Assembly: GCA_036346275.1 (NCBI GenBank)
Contig: CM070730.1
Coordinates: 39,540,918-39,604,917 of the forward strand
Source: Otatea glauca
Taxonomy: Eukaryota > Streptophyta > Magnoliopsida > Poales > Poaceae
Direction of reading: 5' to 3'
DNA: 64,000 nucleotides
The notes under the pieces are model-generated. The model saw only the letters and a program-made list of their open reading frames with translations. It was not told where the DNA came from and made no database searches. Within the stretch, counting starts at the first letter, position 1, and each line of letters begins with the position of its first letter. The translations under genes were made by a program, and so were the position numbers. This document shows, one piece after another, positions 37,253 to 49,565 of the stretch.

Positions 37253-38252
37253 CTATGGCCATGGTTGTCGGAATAGGTCACTACAATAAAAATAAGAGTA
37301 GTTATCTATTGGTTTTTGACGGGGTACTACGTATAGATACCTGACAGGGCTTAATGTAATATCATCGTTAGGATTCGGAGGACTCCGAGGACGCAAGGTT
37401 CGTGGCCTAGGTGGCATGAAATCGTCATCATCATCGGCATTTATATGGTTAGGAGCTAGCACTCCTTCAATACTGGTTTAACATACTCTTGCATTGTTGC
37501 TTGAACGGCCTGTTGTAGTAGTGCTTGAATGGCCTATTGTGATAGTGCTCGAACATCGAGGTCTAGGTAACATGAAATTATCATCATCATCATTATCGTT
37601 ATTTGTATAGTTAGGAACAAACCCTCGTTTGGTGGTGGTTGAACATACTCTTGAACTTTCTGCTGCAACAGTACTGGGTGGACCTCTACCCCTCTAGTTA
37701 TATCCTCTTCTACGTCTTTTGCACGAACCAGGCATCACACCCCCGCCGAAGAGCATATACATCGCTAGGAATTCGGGGATATCTTTGTTCAGCAACTCTT
37801 TATCCTCCGGGAATGACTAATACACAAGACGAGTATACGGATTAGTGAACTTATGGATAATACTAAAAAGATTAGTAGGGTGAACAAATAGGAAATTACT
37901 AACCTTAATATGCTCTGCATATTGATCGGGCGGCATCAGTACCTTATAAAATCTCGTAGAGACTTGTAGCAGAAGGGTGGTTAGCTAGTTCGCACACCCT
38001 GAAATACCTTTGACGCCACCCTTGCAAGTGCACCTTGAGGTCGTTGGAGGTCACAAGGTTCAAGCCAGAGGTTGTCACCTTATACCTCGATAATGTAGGA
38101 CGCCACTCTTACAATTTGGACACCACTTTACTTAGGTTCTCCTCCTTAAACAGATCATCCTTCCCATTACGTGTAACCTTCAACATGTAATGAATGGCTA
38201 CGCTGCTCATATCAGGTATCTACGAGAATGCTCTGCTAGAGGATCCAGCCAT
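37253..38252 (-). pseudogene. Third MULE gene, acidic protein of unknown function (decayed)
   Basis: I do not recognise the family. The reading starts at an ATG (38252-38250) with MAGSSSRAFS. Exon 1 runs to 37904, and after an intron with a GTTAGT donor and a TTAG acceptor, exon 2 runs 37816-37253. Exon 1 has a Trp/Arg-rich stretch (EWRPTLSRYKVTTSGLN, WRQRYFRVCELANHPSAT). Exon 2 has PEDKELLNKDIPEFLAMYM, then two imperfect copies of a segment with acidic runs (NDNDDDDDNF, ADDDDDF) and PRPR, and ends in SYFYCSDLFRQPWP. Internal stops and one frameshift show that it is dead. It lies downstream of the PMD gene in the same orientation, close to the left TIR. Confidence 0.55.
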
Positions 38253-38454
38253 GGTGAAGTGTGAGTGAGAGTTGTGTATGTGTGCCTAAGGTTTGGCCTT
38301 TTATAGTCTCGAAGGGGTGGTGTATGAACTAAGTGTTGGAGGGTAAGATTTAAACGTGCAGACGGACAGCAAAACGCTAGAGTGTGTAGTCAAGTCAGGC
38401 TGAAAAGGTAGTCATGCATGTAAGGTGTCAGTACTGACAAATATACTGTGCAAT

Positions 38455-38640
38455 AAGTAGTCACTTCAGAGTTAAAAGTAGGCAGTGAGTGGTCACTTCA
38501 GAATGTGCAGTGTGCAGTTAGTGCGTACTGAGCGTACCGATGGGACTTTGTACCGTTCAGTGAGTAGTCACGTCGGACTATATTGTGTGTAGTGAGGGGT
38601 CATTTCAGACTGATAAAAGTCTTCAGCGAGTTGTCCCATC
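38455..38640. repeat. Short repeats around AGTGAGTGGTCACTTCAGA
   Basis: Four variants of this word lie at about 38455, 38484, 38559 and 38591, between the end of the PMD gene and the start of the third gene. They would fall in the promoter region of the third gene. The GTCACTTC core is best kept. Confidence 0.6.
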
Positions 38641-40060
38641 GGTCTAAGAAATAGCATCTTGTATTACGGTGCAGGTCCTACTGTAACAAAAAATAACAGT
38701 ATTGCATAACCAAATATAATAGTTTGTGATCATAAAAACCATATGTCATACAACATATCTGGAACAGATTGTACATAAGATAAAAAGTTCCAATAATCCA
38801 AAACATAAATAACTACTGCCGGCACCGTTTCTGGACGGCTCCTCACAACGTGGCAGTCCTCCTGCGAATCTGCCCATGCAAGTAGGTCAACTTCATCGGT
38901 GTGCGGTGCTCCCTCTGTGGTCTGGCTGGAGGTGTAGCGTACTCCGGCTGAGAAGGCTACATCGGCGGTGGTGCTCCGTGCAATTGCGATAATCCTCCCT
39001 CATTCGCATCAACGAAGTACCTTGACACACCACCATCGTCGAGGTCGTAGTCCGCGTGGGCTGGATCATCAGACGGCCCCTCATAGTCGTTAGGTGCAAG
39101 TGAGGCTCTAGACGTGGTCCACCGTGCCTGTGACAAATGAAGAATTGTTGAGAGCATTCAAAAAATGATTTCAAAATATAGAAAGCGCGATTAAGTACTC
39201 ACTTCCAATGTGAGCGGCTAGACCAGTGTGTCCAGCAGCTCGCCCTCTCGCAGACAGCTGTGTGAAGGGGGCACGGGAGGCTATAGCATAGGAAGATGTA
39301 CCTGCAGCACCCCTACCTCCACTAAGCAGCATGCCGTAAACCACATCGGGAGGCTGGCGGCATCCCACCAACCGGAGGACGCGTCTCGAGCTCTCCCTAA
39401 ATCTCACGAAGAAAGAGGTCACCTCCTCTCTGGTCATGTCAACCCCGCGGGTCAGACAAGAAAGGAAGCTCCCTGACTCCTCGTAGTACTAGCCTAACAC
39501 ATCAGTATGGAAAATACATTATGAACTGGTTAGCACGTTTACCAACTGAGTGGAAATGAGATCGTAGATTGGACGCAATGTATCGCACTGTGCAGAGCCG
39601 AGTTCGTATGGGCGGGATACATGTCCCTCAGCCTGGGAATATGTCTAGGAGGATCAGGGTCGACACGTACCAAACGTAGACGGGTACGGGAAGTGTACCA
39701 CTGTCGGTAGCCATGGCACGTCTACGGGTCGTACGCCGTACCCTCAGCATGGACGTCGTCCAGGGCTCCTCCCCACTCCTCAATCTATGGTGCCATACGT
39801 ACATGCCAGGGGGTGGCCCCATGCACCCCCTTCCTAGTCTGGCTATGGAAAAGAAATAAATTTAGCAATATTAGATGGCATTACACGATAATAATTACAG
39901 AACATTGACGCAGGGAACTTACGTGTGGGCGCTGTATGGGACCTCACGGCTGACAGGGACTGGGAACTCTTGTCGTAGACCGAACTGCCACATCACTCAA
40001 TCGACATCGTAGCCCTTGACCTGGATATCGAACAGGAGGAATCGACATGTACGCCAGTAC

Positions 40061-41700
40061 TGAAGGACCGAGATGGCGAACAGAGGGGGGGTGAATGGTC
40101 GCAAATAATTTTTCCCCCAAAATACTCCAACAAAAAACTCGACAAGATCGCTCAAAGGAAATCGTGAAAAGCCCGAAAAACTAGACAACTATGTGTACCC
40201 CTAGCTAGCATGGATAAGTACCATAAAATATGTGGGGATTTTTGAGTCACAATCCTGGTTGTCTAGTGTCCAAGATAAAGAGGAATCAATCAAACTCTTG
40301 CTTTTAGAAAGGACATCAATTCAAATCACAAAAGTCACTTTCAGAAAAGCAAAAGCAGAATTTCCAGAACTTGTCCTCAATTTGAACAGGAGGTTGGTGG
40401 GTTTATGCAGCTCACAAAATTTTGATAATTTTTCTCCCTATGAGAATCAGAGTAGTGAAGAACTCTACCAAATTTCGCCTCAAAAAGCCTTACATAAAAA
40501 ACATAAAAAATCAAAGAACACAGTCACTCAAGAACTTCGAGCAGAAAGTTTGGGGCTCGGTTTTCACCTCATGGCGCCCAAACGGTGCAATAAGTGAACT
40601 CAAAAAATTTTCTGCAAGTAGATATCAGAGTCCCGCACCTCCTTTAGTAAGAATCACTTAAAAAGTATTTCTCTATATTTTTATAAAAATAAAATACTAA
40701 ATGCTTCGCAAAGAACAAGTTCTGAACAAAGTTGGAACTTGAAAGAAAAGATGTTCTCTACTCAATCCAAGAGTGCAAAAGAGATGTAAAACCATATGAA
40801 CACACTCAAAACATCCAAGATCAACAGCATTTAGAAGGAGGGTAGGCAAATCCAAATTGCGTGAAAGTAAATTGCGAGAATGTAATTGCGGGAAAGTAAA
40901 TGCTGAATTTAAATTGCGTAAAGTAAAGACATAATGTAAATGCGCAAAATAAATTCAGAGATGGATGGATAAAACTTTCATTTCTGGAAGGAGAGGTTAC
41001 AAAGCCTCACTTTCATGTGGGCAAAGCTCAAAAGAGCATTCACAAACCTCAAAACCTTCAAGGGGAGGAGGTTACCCCTCCACCCCTATTTATACTACTC
41101 TTGGGCCACCTACCACCCTTGGATGAGTCCCTCAACCCTAGAGCACTCATCTAAGGGCTAGGATTAACCCACACACACAGCCATGCAAGGGCTAACCCAA
41201 AACCCACACACATACCGGGTTTTCTTGCACGGTTTTCAAAGCATACTGCCTAGACCCACTAACCTATCAACTAGACCTCAATCCGACGGCCCTCATTGAT
41301 CCACGCGGCATCTAGCTAGCATCATCTCCTTTCCTTGTCTTCTTGACTTGCCCGAACTCCGTCTCCGATCATCTTTCGGCGACCTCCCAACCGTCTCGAC
41401 CTCCGACGCTCCTCGCCTATTCCCGGTCATCCTTCGCCTCACCATGACCTAGCACCGTCGCCCTGCAACCATCAAAGACAAGGAAAAACCTTTCATAGCA
41501 ATGCCCACAATGATATGCAATAAACCATCCAACTCATCACTACCGCGCCCATACGGCCGGTACTGCCACTCCTGGCAAAGACAACTCAAATTGCTTCATT
41601 TTGAAAATCAATCCAAATCAAACTCAAACTTGAGCACACCTTGCTCAAATAAAGTCAAATACTCATCACAAACATGGATGGACCTCCACATGGTCCTTCA
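40061..41700 (-). repeat. SIRE element LTR (3' LTR in element orientation)
   Basis: It is 1,640 bp, bounded by TGAAGG and CCTTCA. Compared with the other LTR there are about five differences in the first 93 bases and three in the next 95, so divergence is a few per cent by eye. The insertion is therefore not recent, but much younger than the hAT debris. Confidence 0.92.
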
Positions 41701-41717
41701 ATCTCCCCCTTGATGAG
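41701..41717 (-). other. Polypurine tract of the SIRE element
   Basis: On the minus strand CTCATCAAGGGGGAGAT directly precedes the 3' LTR. It is the site for plus-strand priming. Confidence 0.85.
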
Positions 41718-43537
41718 TATATTGACAAACCACACAAAAGGCATAAATTTGAGTTTGAATGAGAGAAGAAGAAAGCAATTTGATTGCAAAGCCAAACTTG
41801 GTCCAGAGAGAAAGATATAAAATCATGACCAAGTTGGCGAAAAGAATTTAGAGCAAGACCATGAAAAGAGCAAGTTTTCCACAAAAGCTCTAAAACCAAT
41901 CGTAAGTGCCAAATGCGATTATGATCCATAAAAATAGCAAAGATTTACAAAGATCATAAGAACCAACAAGCTTTCACATTTTTATCTCTCTTTTTAATGA
42001 TGCCTTTTCTACATTTTCTCCCCTTTGTCAATATAGGCATCAAAATGGAATTTTCTCCTCTTTTTATGTATACTAGAAATGCAATCGAAAGAGCTTTGAA
42101 GATTATCCAATTGATCAAAATGGAAGGATATTACACCAAGCTTGTCAATTTCGAAGATGACTAAACTAAGACATGTCCAAGTGCAAATACGAGCTTAGTT
42201 TTGAATATATCATTTTTAGCAAGATTTGACAAGTGCAACACTTAGCTTTAGTTTCAAAAATAGAAGAATAGCCACTCTAAGGATCAAAAGGAAAACCTAG
42301 AGTTCAACCTACTCAACACTTTGGGGAATCTAGAAGAGCATACAAGGTCCTTCGGGCTCATTTATCACTTAATGCAAATTTTGATTCATCATCATACAAG
42401 ACATAGCGGGGTGCAAATGTTTGACATTATTTGCATTCTTTACCCACATATGTCTTTGTTTTTAATTTATTTGCATTTTCTTTTGACAACCAATTGACTC
42501 AAGCCGTATGCGACCATCTCAAGATGAACTCTTAAGAGGATGGTCTAGGTCAAATACGATGTATTCCAAGTTCATCCCAAGTGCAATGGAAAGCAGTCTT
42601 GTGAATGCAAGGTGTTGAGTCGTATGTGCACAAGAAGAGTCAATTTTGTTTAATTTTCATTTTTAGCACAATGATTCATGAGCAATTGAAGGACTCTAGT
42701 ATGGATCAAACTAGTTTCACCCAAGTTGCTATAGGGACTCTAGAGAACTCCAAAATTTCTCAAATTATGGCACAAACCTCTAGAGAAGAAACCTAGCAAG
42801 TAAAAGCAACAGTTTTATCAAGTTTTTCATTTAAGGCTTATTTTATTTTTAAGCTTAGCAAGCTAAATGAACTTGGACATACCTAAGCTAGTGATTTTCT
42901 TCAAACGATGTAGCATGGTGTATAGCATGAAGAAGAAATCAATTGCATAATAGACAAAGCTCATAAAACAGAAAATGCAGTCTAAATGCAATGCATGGAC
43001 AGATTCCCAAACTCCCCCTCAACAAATGAATCAATTTTAAGCTCAAGTCTGGTTAAAGTTGAGTTATTATCAAGATTAGGCATAAAGAAAACCCTAATGA
43101 ACTCAATAACAACAAGAAAAACAGAATGAGGAGAAGAAGTCAAGAAACTGCAAAACTGGATGGCTATTGAGCATAGATAAGATAGAAGAGACTCACAACG
43201 CCTCAGACTCGCTCTTATCTTCCCCAGTGACTGACATAGGGAAGCTGACTCTAGATCCCAACTAAGGAGTGCACACAGACCCTGTCTACCTAGGAGGCCC
43301 AATACCTGCTAGACTTATAAGACTGTGAGAGAACTCAACCTAGAGAGAAGAGAGAACAGCTAATCACGCATGATAGCAACCTAAAGCACAAGATAAGAGG
43401 TCCATACAAGGCATGCCAGAAGTCTAAGTGAGTGAACTCAACTCAAGAAAACAAGCCCAAAGTCACCCAGAAGAAGCACAAAGAAAATAAAAGCTGGAAG
43501 AAAACATATAATACATAATATACAAACCAGCTCCCCC
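41718..43537 (-). other. Non-coding region between pol and 3' LTR of the SIRE element
   Basis: About 1.8 kb follows the RNase H stop before the polypurine tract. Some SIRE elements carry an extra env-like frame here. Only short frames without family features are seen (for example 43302-42982), so any such gene is absent or decayed. Confidence 0.6.
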
Positions 43538-46500
43538 TCACGAAAGGCCGTAAGAGCTCACGACTCCAAGCTCACTCCTCAAGGAAACAAATCTGGAGCT
43601 ATCCAAAGGCTTGGTGAAGATATCAGCTAACTGAAGGTCACTCTCTACGAACTGAAGCGCGATATCTCCCTTCTCCACATGGTCTCTAAGGAAGTGATAT
43701 CTAATATCAATGTGCTTGGTCTGGGAATGTTGTACTGGGTTTTTAGCAATGCAAATAGCTGAAGTGTTATCACAGAAGAGTGGAACACTCTCTATCTCTA
43801 ACCCATAGTCCCGTAAGGTCGATCTCATCCAGAGCACTGCTACAAAGAATCGGTCAGTAGCAACATACTCGACCTCGTGATGGACTGCAACCCTGCATCG
43901 CTTCCTAGATGGCCAAGAAACAAGAGAAGTGACAATGAATTGGCAAGTGCCAGAAGTGCTCTTCCTATCTATCCTGACCAACAAATTCAAAGATCGAAAA
44001 AGGCTCTAAGAGAAAGACAAGAAGAAGAAGAGTACCAAATACCATAATCGGTGGTAGCAAGGTACACGAAGATGCGCTTGACCGCTTTGGCGGTGAGAGG
44101 CGAGGAGAAGCTTGAAATCGAGCCCACAGACACACAAAGGAAATGTATGTCCGGCCTCGATGCGATGAGGTACAAGAGGAGCCGATCATGCTCCGAAACT
44201 CCTTTTGATCAGTAGGCTCACCATCCTCATCGGGCTCGAGGACAGCAGTGGTGGCCATAAGAGTCATCACCGGCTTCCCATCAGACATATCAAAGCGCCT
44301 CAGAAGGTCACGGGTATACTTGCCTTGATGCAAGAAAGTACCCTCCCGAGTCTGCTTGATTTGGAAGCCAAGAAAGTAGCTCAACTCGCCCATCATACTC
44401 ATCTCAAACTCTGTGCTCATCACCTCAGAAAACTGAGACACAAGCGAATGAGACGAGCCACCAAAAATGATATCGTCCACATAAATCTGGACGAGAAGAA
44501 AATGAGACTCATGGTGTCTGATGAACAGAGTTTTGTCTACTATGCCCATTTTAAAGTCATGGCTGAGAAGATAAGACTTGAGCCTCTCATACCATGCTCT
44601 GGGGGCCTGCTTGAGTCCATACGGAGCTTTGGAAAGCTTGTATACATGACTCGGAAACTTGGGGTTCTCGAATCCTGGAGGTTGCTTGATATAAACATCT
44701 TCCTCAATATAACAATTGAGGAATGCACTCTTGACATCCATTTGATAAAGCTTAAAGCCTTTGGATGCAGAAAATGCAAGCAGGATTCGGATAGCATCTA
44801 GCCTAGCTACAGGGGCAAAGGTCTCCTCAAAGTCAAGACCCTCAACCTGAGAAAAACCCTATGCAACTAGCCTAGCCTTGTTGCGAATGACAACCCCATC
44901 CTCACTCTGCTTGTTTTTGAACACCCACTTGGTCCCAATGATATTATGACCAGATGGATGTTCTACAAGCTGCCAGACTTTGTTCCTCTCAAAGTTCCTC
45001 ATGCATAGCATTAGTCCAAGACTCGTCAGATAATGCATGAGTCACATCCTTCGGCTCAAACGAGACAACAAAGGCAGAGTGAAGGCAGAAACTGGACAAA
45101 CCTGATTTTGAGCGAGTGACTCGCTCAAATAGATCGCCGATGATCTGATCAGGTGGATGAGAATGCTGAATATGACGGAGAGGTCCAGAAGCAGAAGTGG
45201 CCTCTACCTCATGCACAGAAGAGGCAGGAGCAGAGCCACTAGCTGAATGAGAGTCAGAAGGAAAGGGCTGGCCTTCCTGAGGTGCAGAAATGGAAACAGG
45301 AGGCACCTCAGGTGTAGAGGGGACTGGATCAGGTGGAACACCATCATCTCCATCATCCTCATCCTCTACAAAGATGGTCTCGGAGGAAGAAGAAGAGCCT
45401 GAAATATCGGGTCTAGCTCCTGGGCCAGCCTCATCAAAGGTCACTTCACAGGTCTCTATGATCCTATGCGTATCGCAACTCCAGACCCTATAGCTACGAG
45501 AAGAAATCGAATAACCCAGAAAGATACCATCAGAAGAACGAGACTCAAACTTATTCAGGTTACTAGACTTCAAAATAAAACACTTGCAACCAAACACACA
45601 AAAATGAGAAACACTGGGCTTTCGCTCATACCTCAACTCGTAAGAAGTGCGGTGCAAATGTGCTCTCAAGAATACACGATTAGAAACATGGCAAGCAGTA
45701 GCTATAGCCTCAGCCCAAAACTTCCTAGGAGTACTGTACTCGTCTAGCATCGTCCTGGCCATTTCTACCAGGGTCCTGTTCTTCCTTTCCACTACGCCAT
45801 TTTGTTGAGGGAAGTAGGGAGAGGAGAATTGATGCTCTAACCAGACTCCACACAGAAACTCTCAAAATAGGAGTTCTTGAACTCCGTACCATTGTCACTG
45901 CGTATAGCTTGTAGGGCAACAGGGAGCTCAAAAGACAACCTATGAACCAAACCCCTAAAATGGGTAAAAGTCTCATCCTTCGAGGACATGAAAAACACCC
46001 AAGAATACCTCGAAAAGTCATCAACAATGACAAGAACATACCACTTCCCACCCACTGACTGCACTCTAGCTTGACCAACAGTGTCCATATGTAAAAGCTG
46101 TCACAGTGAATCACCATCACAACAAAGGATGGGGGGATGAAAGCGACAACTATTTTGCCATGTCGGCAGGGAGAGCAAACTAAGTCTTTGACCATTTTGA
46201 GTTTGGGCAAACCACGAATGAGATCGTGGCTGCTAACTCGGGTCAAATGATCAAATCCAATGTGACCAAGTCTCCTATGCCAGAAGGAGAGATCACGAGA
46301 CTCAGAAGCAATTAAACACCGAAGAGAGTCTCCAGAAGAAATAGAAAAATCAGCACGGAAGACTCAAACAGAAAAATCAGCACGGAAGACTCTCCCAAAT
46401 CTAGAAATCCCGCAAACTAACCCTCCTGATGAATCGAGGATTCTACAGGCATTACTCTTAAAACTCACCTCGAAAGAGTCATCAATAAGCTGAGAAACAG

Positions 46501-46729
46501 AAAGCAAATTGTATTGCAGCTTACTTACTAAGGCAACATTTTTAAGAATGAAATTGTCATTAATGCAAATGGTACCTTTAGCGATGACTCTACCTGAAGA
46601 AGCATCCCCGAAAGTGATCAACTCATCACCGGGGGCTCGGACTAGGGAAGAGAACCATCGAGAATCTCCGGTCATATGACGAGAACAACCGAAGTTGACA
46701 ATCCAAACATCTCCCTTCCCCACCCGACG
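43538..46729 (-). pseudogene. SIRE pol: protease, integrase, reverse transcriptase, RNase H
   Basis: Read on the minus strand in pieces. Protease (46723-46364) keeps GCSRHMTGDSRWF, but the catalytic DSG reads NFG, so the active Asp is lost. Integrase (about 46246-45400) keeps VDDFSRYSWVF, RSDNGTEF and, downstream, the ERKNRTLVEMARTML block, with a frameshift near 45840-45800. Reverse transcriptase (44741-43965) keeps MDVKSAFLN, PYGLKQAPRAWYERL and the catalytic YVDD. RNase H (43990-43538) keeps KSTSGTCQF, CDNTSAICIAKNPV and KHIDIRYHFLRDHVEKG. Frameshifts near 44980-44750 and 44100 break the polyprotein. Confidence 0.88.
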
Positions 46730-46828
46730 AACCTAATCAAGACACAAGAGAGAAAGATGACTCAGTACTGGGATAGAGTGAAGACTTAGGAACCCAATAT
46801 TGAACCATACGACACCTCAGAGTACCAG

Positions 46829-49529
46829 TCACAGAAGAAGACTAGACTCGAGTGTCTCTTTGACGTTTAACCCTACAAGATCAGTAGCAACTCTAGTAGA
46901 TGATCTAGGAGCTGAAACTGGGTTGGCATGCCGTGGTGCAAAAGCTGAACCACCCCAGTGAAGCTGCCTAAAACTCCTACCAGAAAACACATCACGCCGC
47001 TGATATCTACCTCGATGAGAAAAATGAGGAATATCAAGAGGATGTCGGAAAGACTGACTACGAACAGCTCCAGGACTAAAACTCAAAGAACTAGCATGAA
47101 AACCGAGTCTTGGACGCTGACCAAAAATAGGCGACTCTCTAACCTGTCTAGAAGCAGTGTGTGCCTTAGGAGCACTCAAAGTCTGGGGATGACCTTGAAT
47201 ACCCTTAAGGGCAGCAACACGCTCACGCCGATTGATCTTGGCGCGCCTGAAGCAGAAATCTACTAGGTGACCATCCTTCTTACAGAAGGTGCATATGTAC
47301 TTCGCCTTGCTAGAGGCAGAAGCAATAGGAGTAACACCCTTCTGGTCAGAAGTCCTATGGACAACCCCAGCAGACCTAAACACGGTGGTACTTACTCTGG
47401 GAGCTACCACAATTTCACCACTCTTGGAGCCGCGCAATGGTGGGAGGATGCGCCGGCGTGCTCCAAGGATCAAATCCTAGACCTTGATTGAATCTACTAA
47501 TCTTGGATTGGTCTAGAATAAGATTGAGCTTCTTCTTGCCTCCAACAAACTTCTCGAGAGTGCTCATAAGATCTTGGCAATCTCGAAAGAAAGAGGCACA
47601 AGAAGAGCAGGGAAGAAGAAGAAGAAGAACCGAAAGATGAGCTCTCTCGGCATGTGCATTTTCTCCTCAAAGACGGCTGCCTCAATCTTGAGGGCCTCAC
47701 AAGAAACGCAAGACGATTTCTAATTCTATGAGCTTGGTCTTCTAATTTCTTCCTAAGCTCGACATGGATTTTATCCAAGTCCCCCTCAATCACAGAACAT
47801 AGCAAGCAACTTTCTTGTGACTTATCTAGTAAGTCCTTAGCAAGTTTAGCACACTTGACATTTAAGAATTCATTGTCAAGTTTTAGTTGCCTCTGACCCT
47901 CACATGAGTATTTGGTCCTTAGAAGCATGCATTTCAAGTTCATCGTTTCTAGAAGAAAGCTTCCTAAGGTGATAGCTCATGGCATCAATTTCGGCAAGCA
48001 ATTTAGGGCAATTAGCACAAGAAGGAGTAGAGTGAGCATGAAGAAAACAAGCATCTAGTGGAATAATATCAACAGAATTATCGCTAGCATTATTCAACTT
48101 AAAACTTTCTAATTCAGTCAACACACTATCATGCATAGTCCTTAAGTTCTCCAACTCCACAAGAATAGCATCATACAAAGAGCAATCATCAGTGACTCGG
48201 GAGGGAGAAGATCTAAGAGAAGCTAACTCCCGAGTCAAGGTACCTACTTCTTTCTCAAGCTCCGTACACCTAGCTCTAGCTCTAGCATGAAATTTTCCTA
48301 ATTTGTAGAAAGCTTCGTTAAGCTGGTCATAGGAGGGTACCTCGTCCGAGTCGCTATAGAGCTCGGAGTCGCTGATGTCATTGGTGTCGGCCATGAAACA
48401 CATGCCGGAGAAGTCGTCGCTGCCCTTCTTTTCTTGCGGTTCATCCTCGCCCTCGTCGCTCCATGTTTCGGTGTCGGAGAGGTTGATGTCGTCAAGCGCG
48501 GCGAAGATGCGGTGGAAGAGCTTCTTGTTCTTGGAGAAGTTGCGATACTTCTTCTCACGCGTCGGCTCACGAACTGGAGGCTTCTTGTTACGGTTCTTGT
48601 CGGTGTAGTCGTTCTTGCCCGAACCGCCAACGCGTCGTTCTTGCCCTTCTCCGACTTGGGAGTTCGCCGAATGTGGTTGGGGCCACCACACTCAAGCGGT
48701 GATCATGCCACCTCTCTTCCTCTCTCACACCCTCTTGTATGCATGAGAAAACTTGCGGCGAGAAGAGCAAGCTCATTTTGGAAATTTTTCCAGCTTGATC
48801 ATCGCTTAGCTCACAAAGGGCGGAAAGAGAGAAACCAATAGAAGGATCAGAAGAAGAAGATCCAATGGGATCGGTGACCAAGGCCATCGACTGAGATTTC
48901 ATCTTCCGTGAGACGACATCGATCTCATGAGTCTTGAGGCGGGAATAAAGCCCGTCAAGAGTCAGAGTCAACAAGTCAGTGGTGTCCTTGATGGTGGTCA
49001 CCTTCATCTCCCAAACACGCAAATCGAGTGCGGTCAAGAAATATCGAGCATTATCCGAGTCAGGGTATATGCAACCAACTGCTCGAAGATCGCTCAAGAT
49101 CTTGGTAAAACGATCGAAGCACTCATCAAGACTCTCACCAGTGTGTTGTTCAAACTTGTTGAACTCACGCTTGAATTGGTCCTGTCGAACCGTCTTGATT
49201 TGGGTAGTGCCCTCATGGTAAGCATCGAGGGTCACCCAAATCTCATGAGCAGAACGAAGGTGAGAAATCCTGTCATACTCACTGCAGCTAAGACCCTGTA
49301 TGAGGATGTTCCTTGCCTTAGCATTCGCCTCAACGTCAGCCATATTGCCGGCCGTGACGTTTTCATCGGTAGGAACCTCATATGGGAGTTTCACTTTCTG
49401 CCATACCAGGAAGCCCTGGGCAGTGATGTATGACTCCATGCGCGACTTCCAGAATGGAAAATCGACTCTAGAAAAAATGAGGGCTTGGTGGAATACTTGT
49501 CCATCGCCATAGCTCTTGAGACCGGTCAA
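46829..49529 (-). pseudogene. SIRE gag region, frameshifted
   Basis: The start is the ATG at 49529 (MTGLKSYGDGQVFHQALIFS), 36 bp inside the primer-binding site. The capsid-like part (49529-48700) has FKREFNKFEQHTGESLDECF and DLRAVGCIYPDSDNARYFL. It shifts frame near 48650 into an acidic, coiled-coil-like spacer (48691-47900, with ARARCTELEKEVGTLTREL) and again near 47930. A CCHC zinc knuckle (CTFCKKDGHLVDFC, starting about 47293) follows, then an Arg/Ser-rich tail. Gag packages element RNA. At least three frameshifts make it non-functional. Confidence 0.85.
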
Positions 49530-49550
49530 GATCTATGGAAGAGCAAAACC

Positions 49551-49565
49551 GGCTCTGATACCAAT
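49551..49565 (-). other. Primer-binding site of the SIRE element
   Basis: On the minus strand ATTGGTATCAGAGCC follows the 5' LTR. TGGTATCAGAGC is the complement of the 3' end of initiator methionine tRNA, the usual copia primer. Confidence 0.9.

Noticed and set aside
44205..44801. 198-codon open frame on the plus strand
   Set aside because: It is antisense to the SIRE reverse transcriptase, which has clear catalytic motifs on the minus strand.
48434..48841. 135-codon open frame on the plus strand
   Set aside because: It is antisense to the SIRE gag region.
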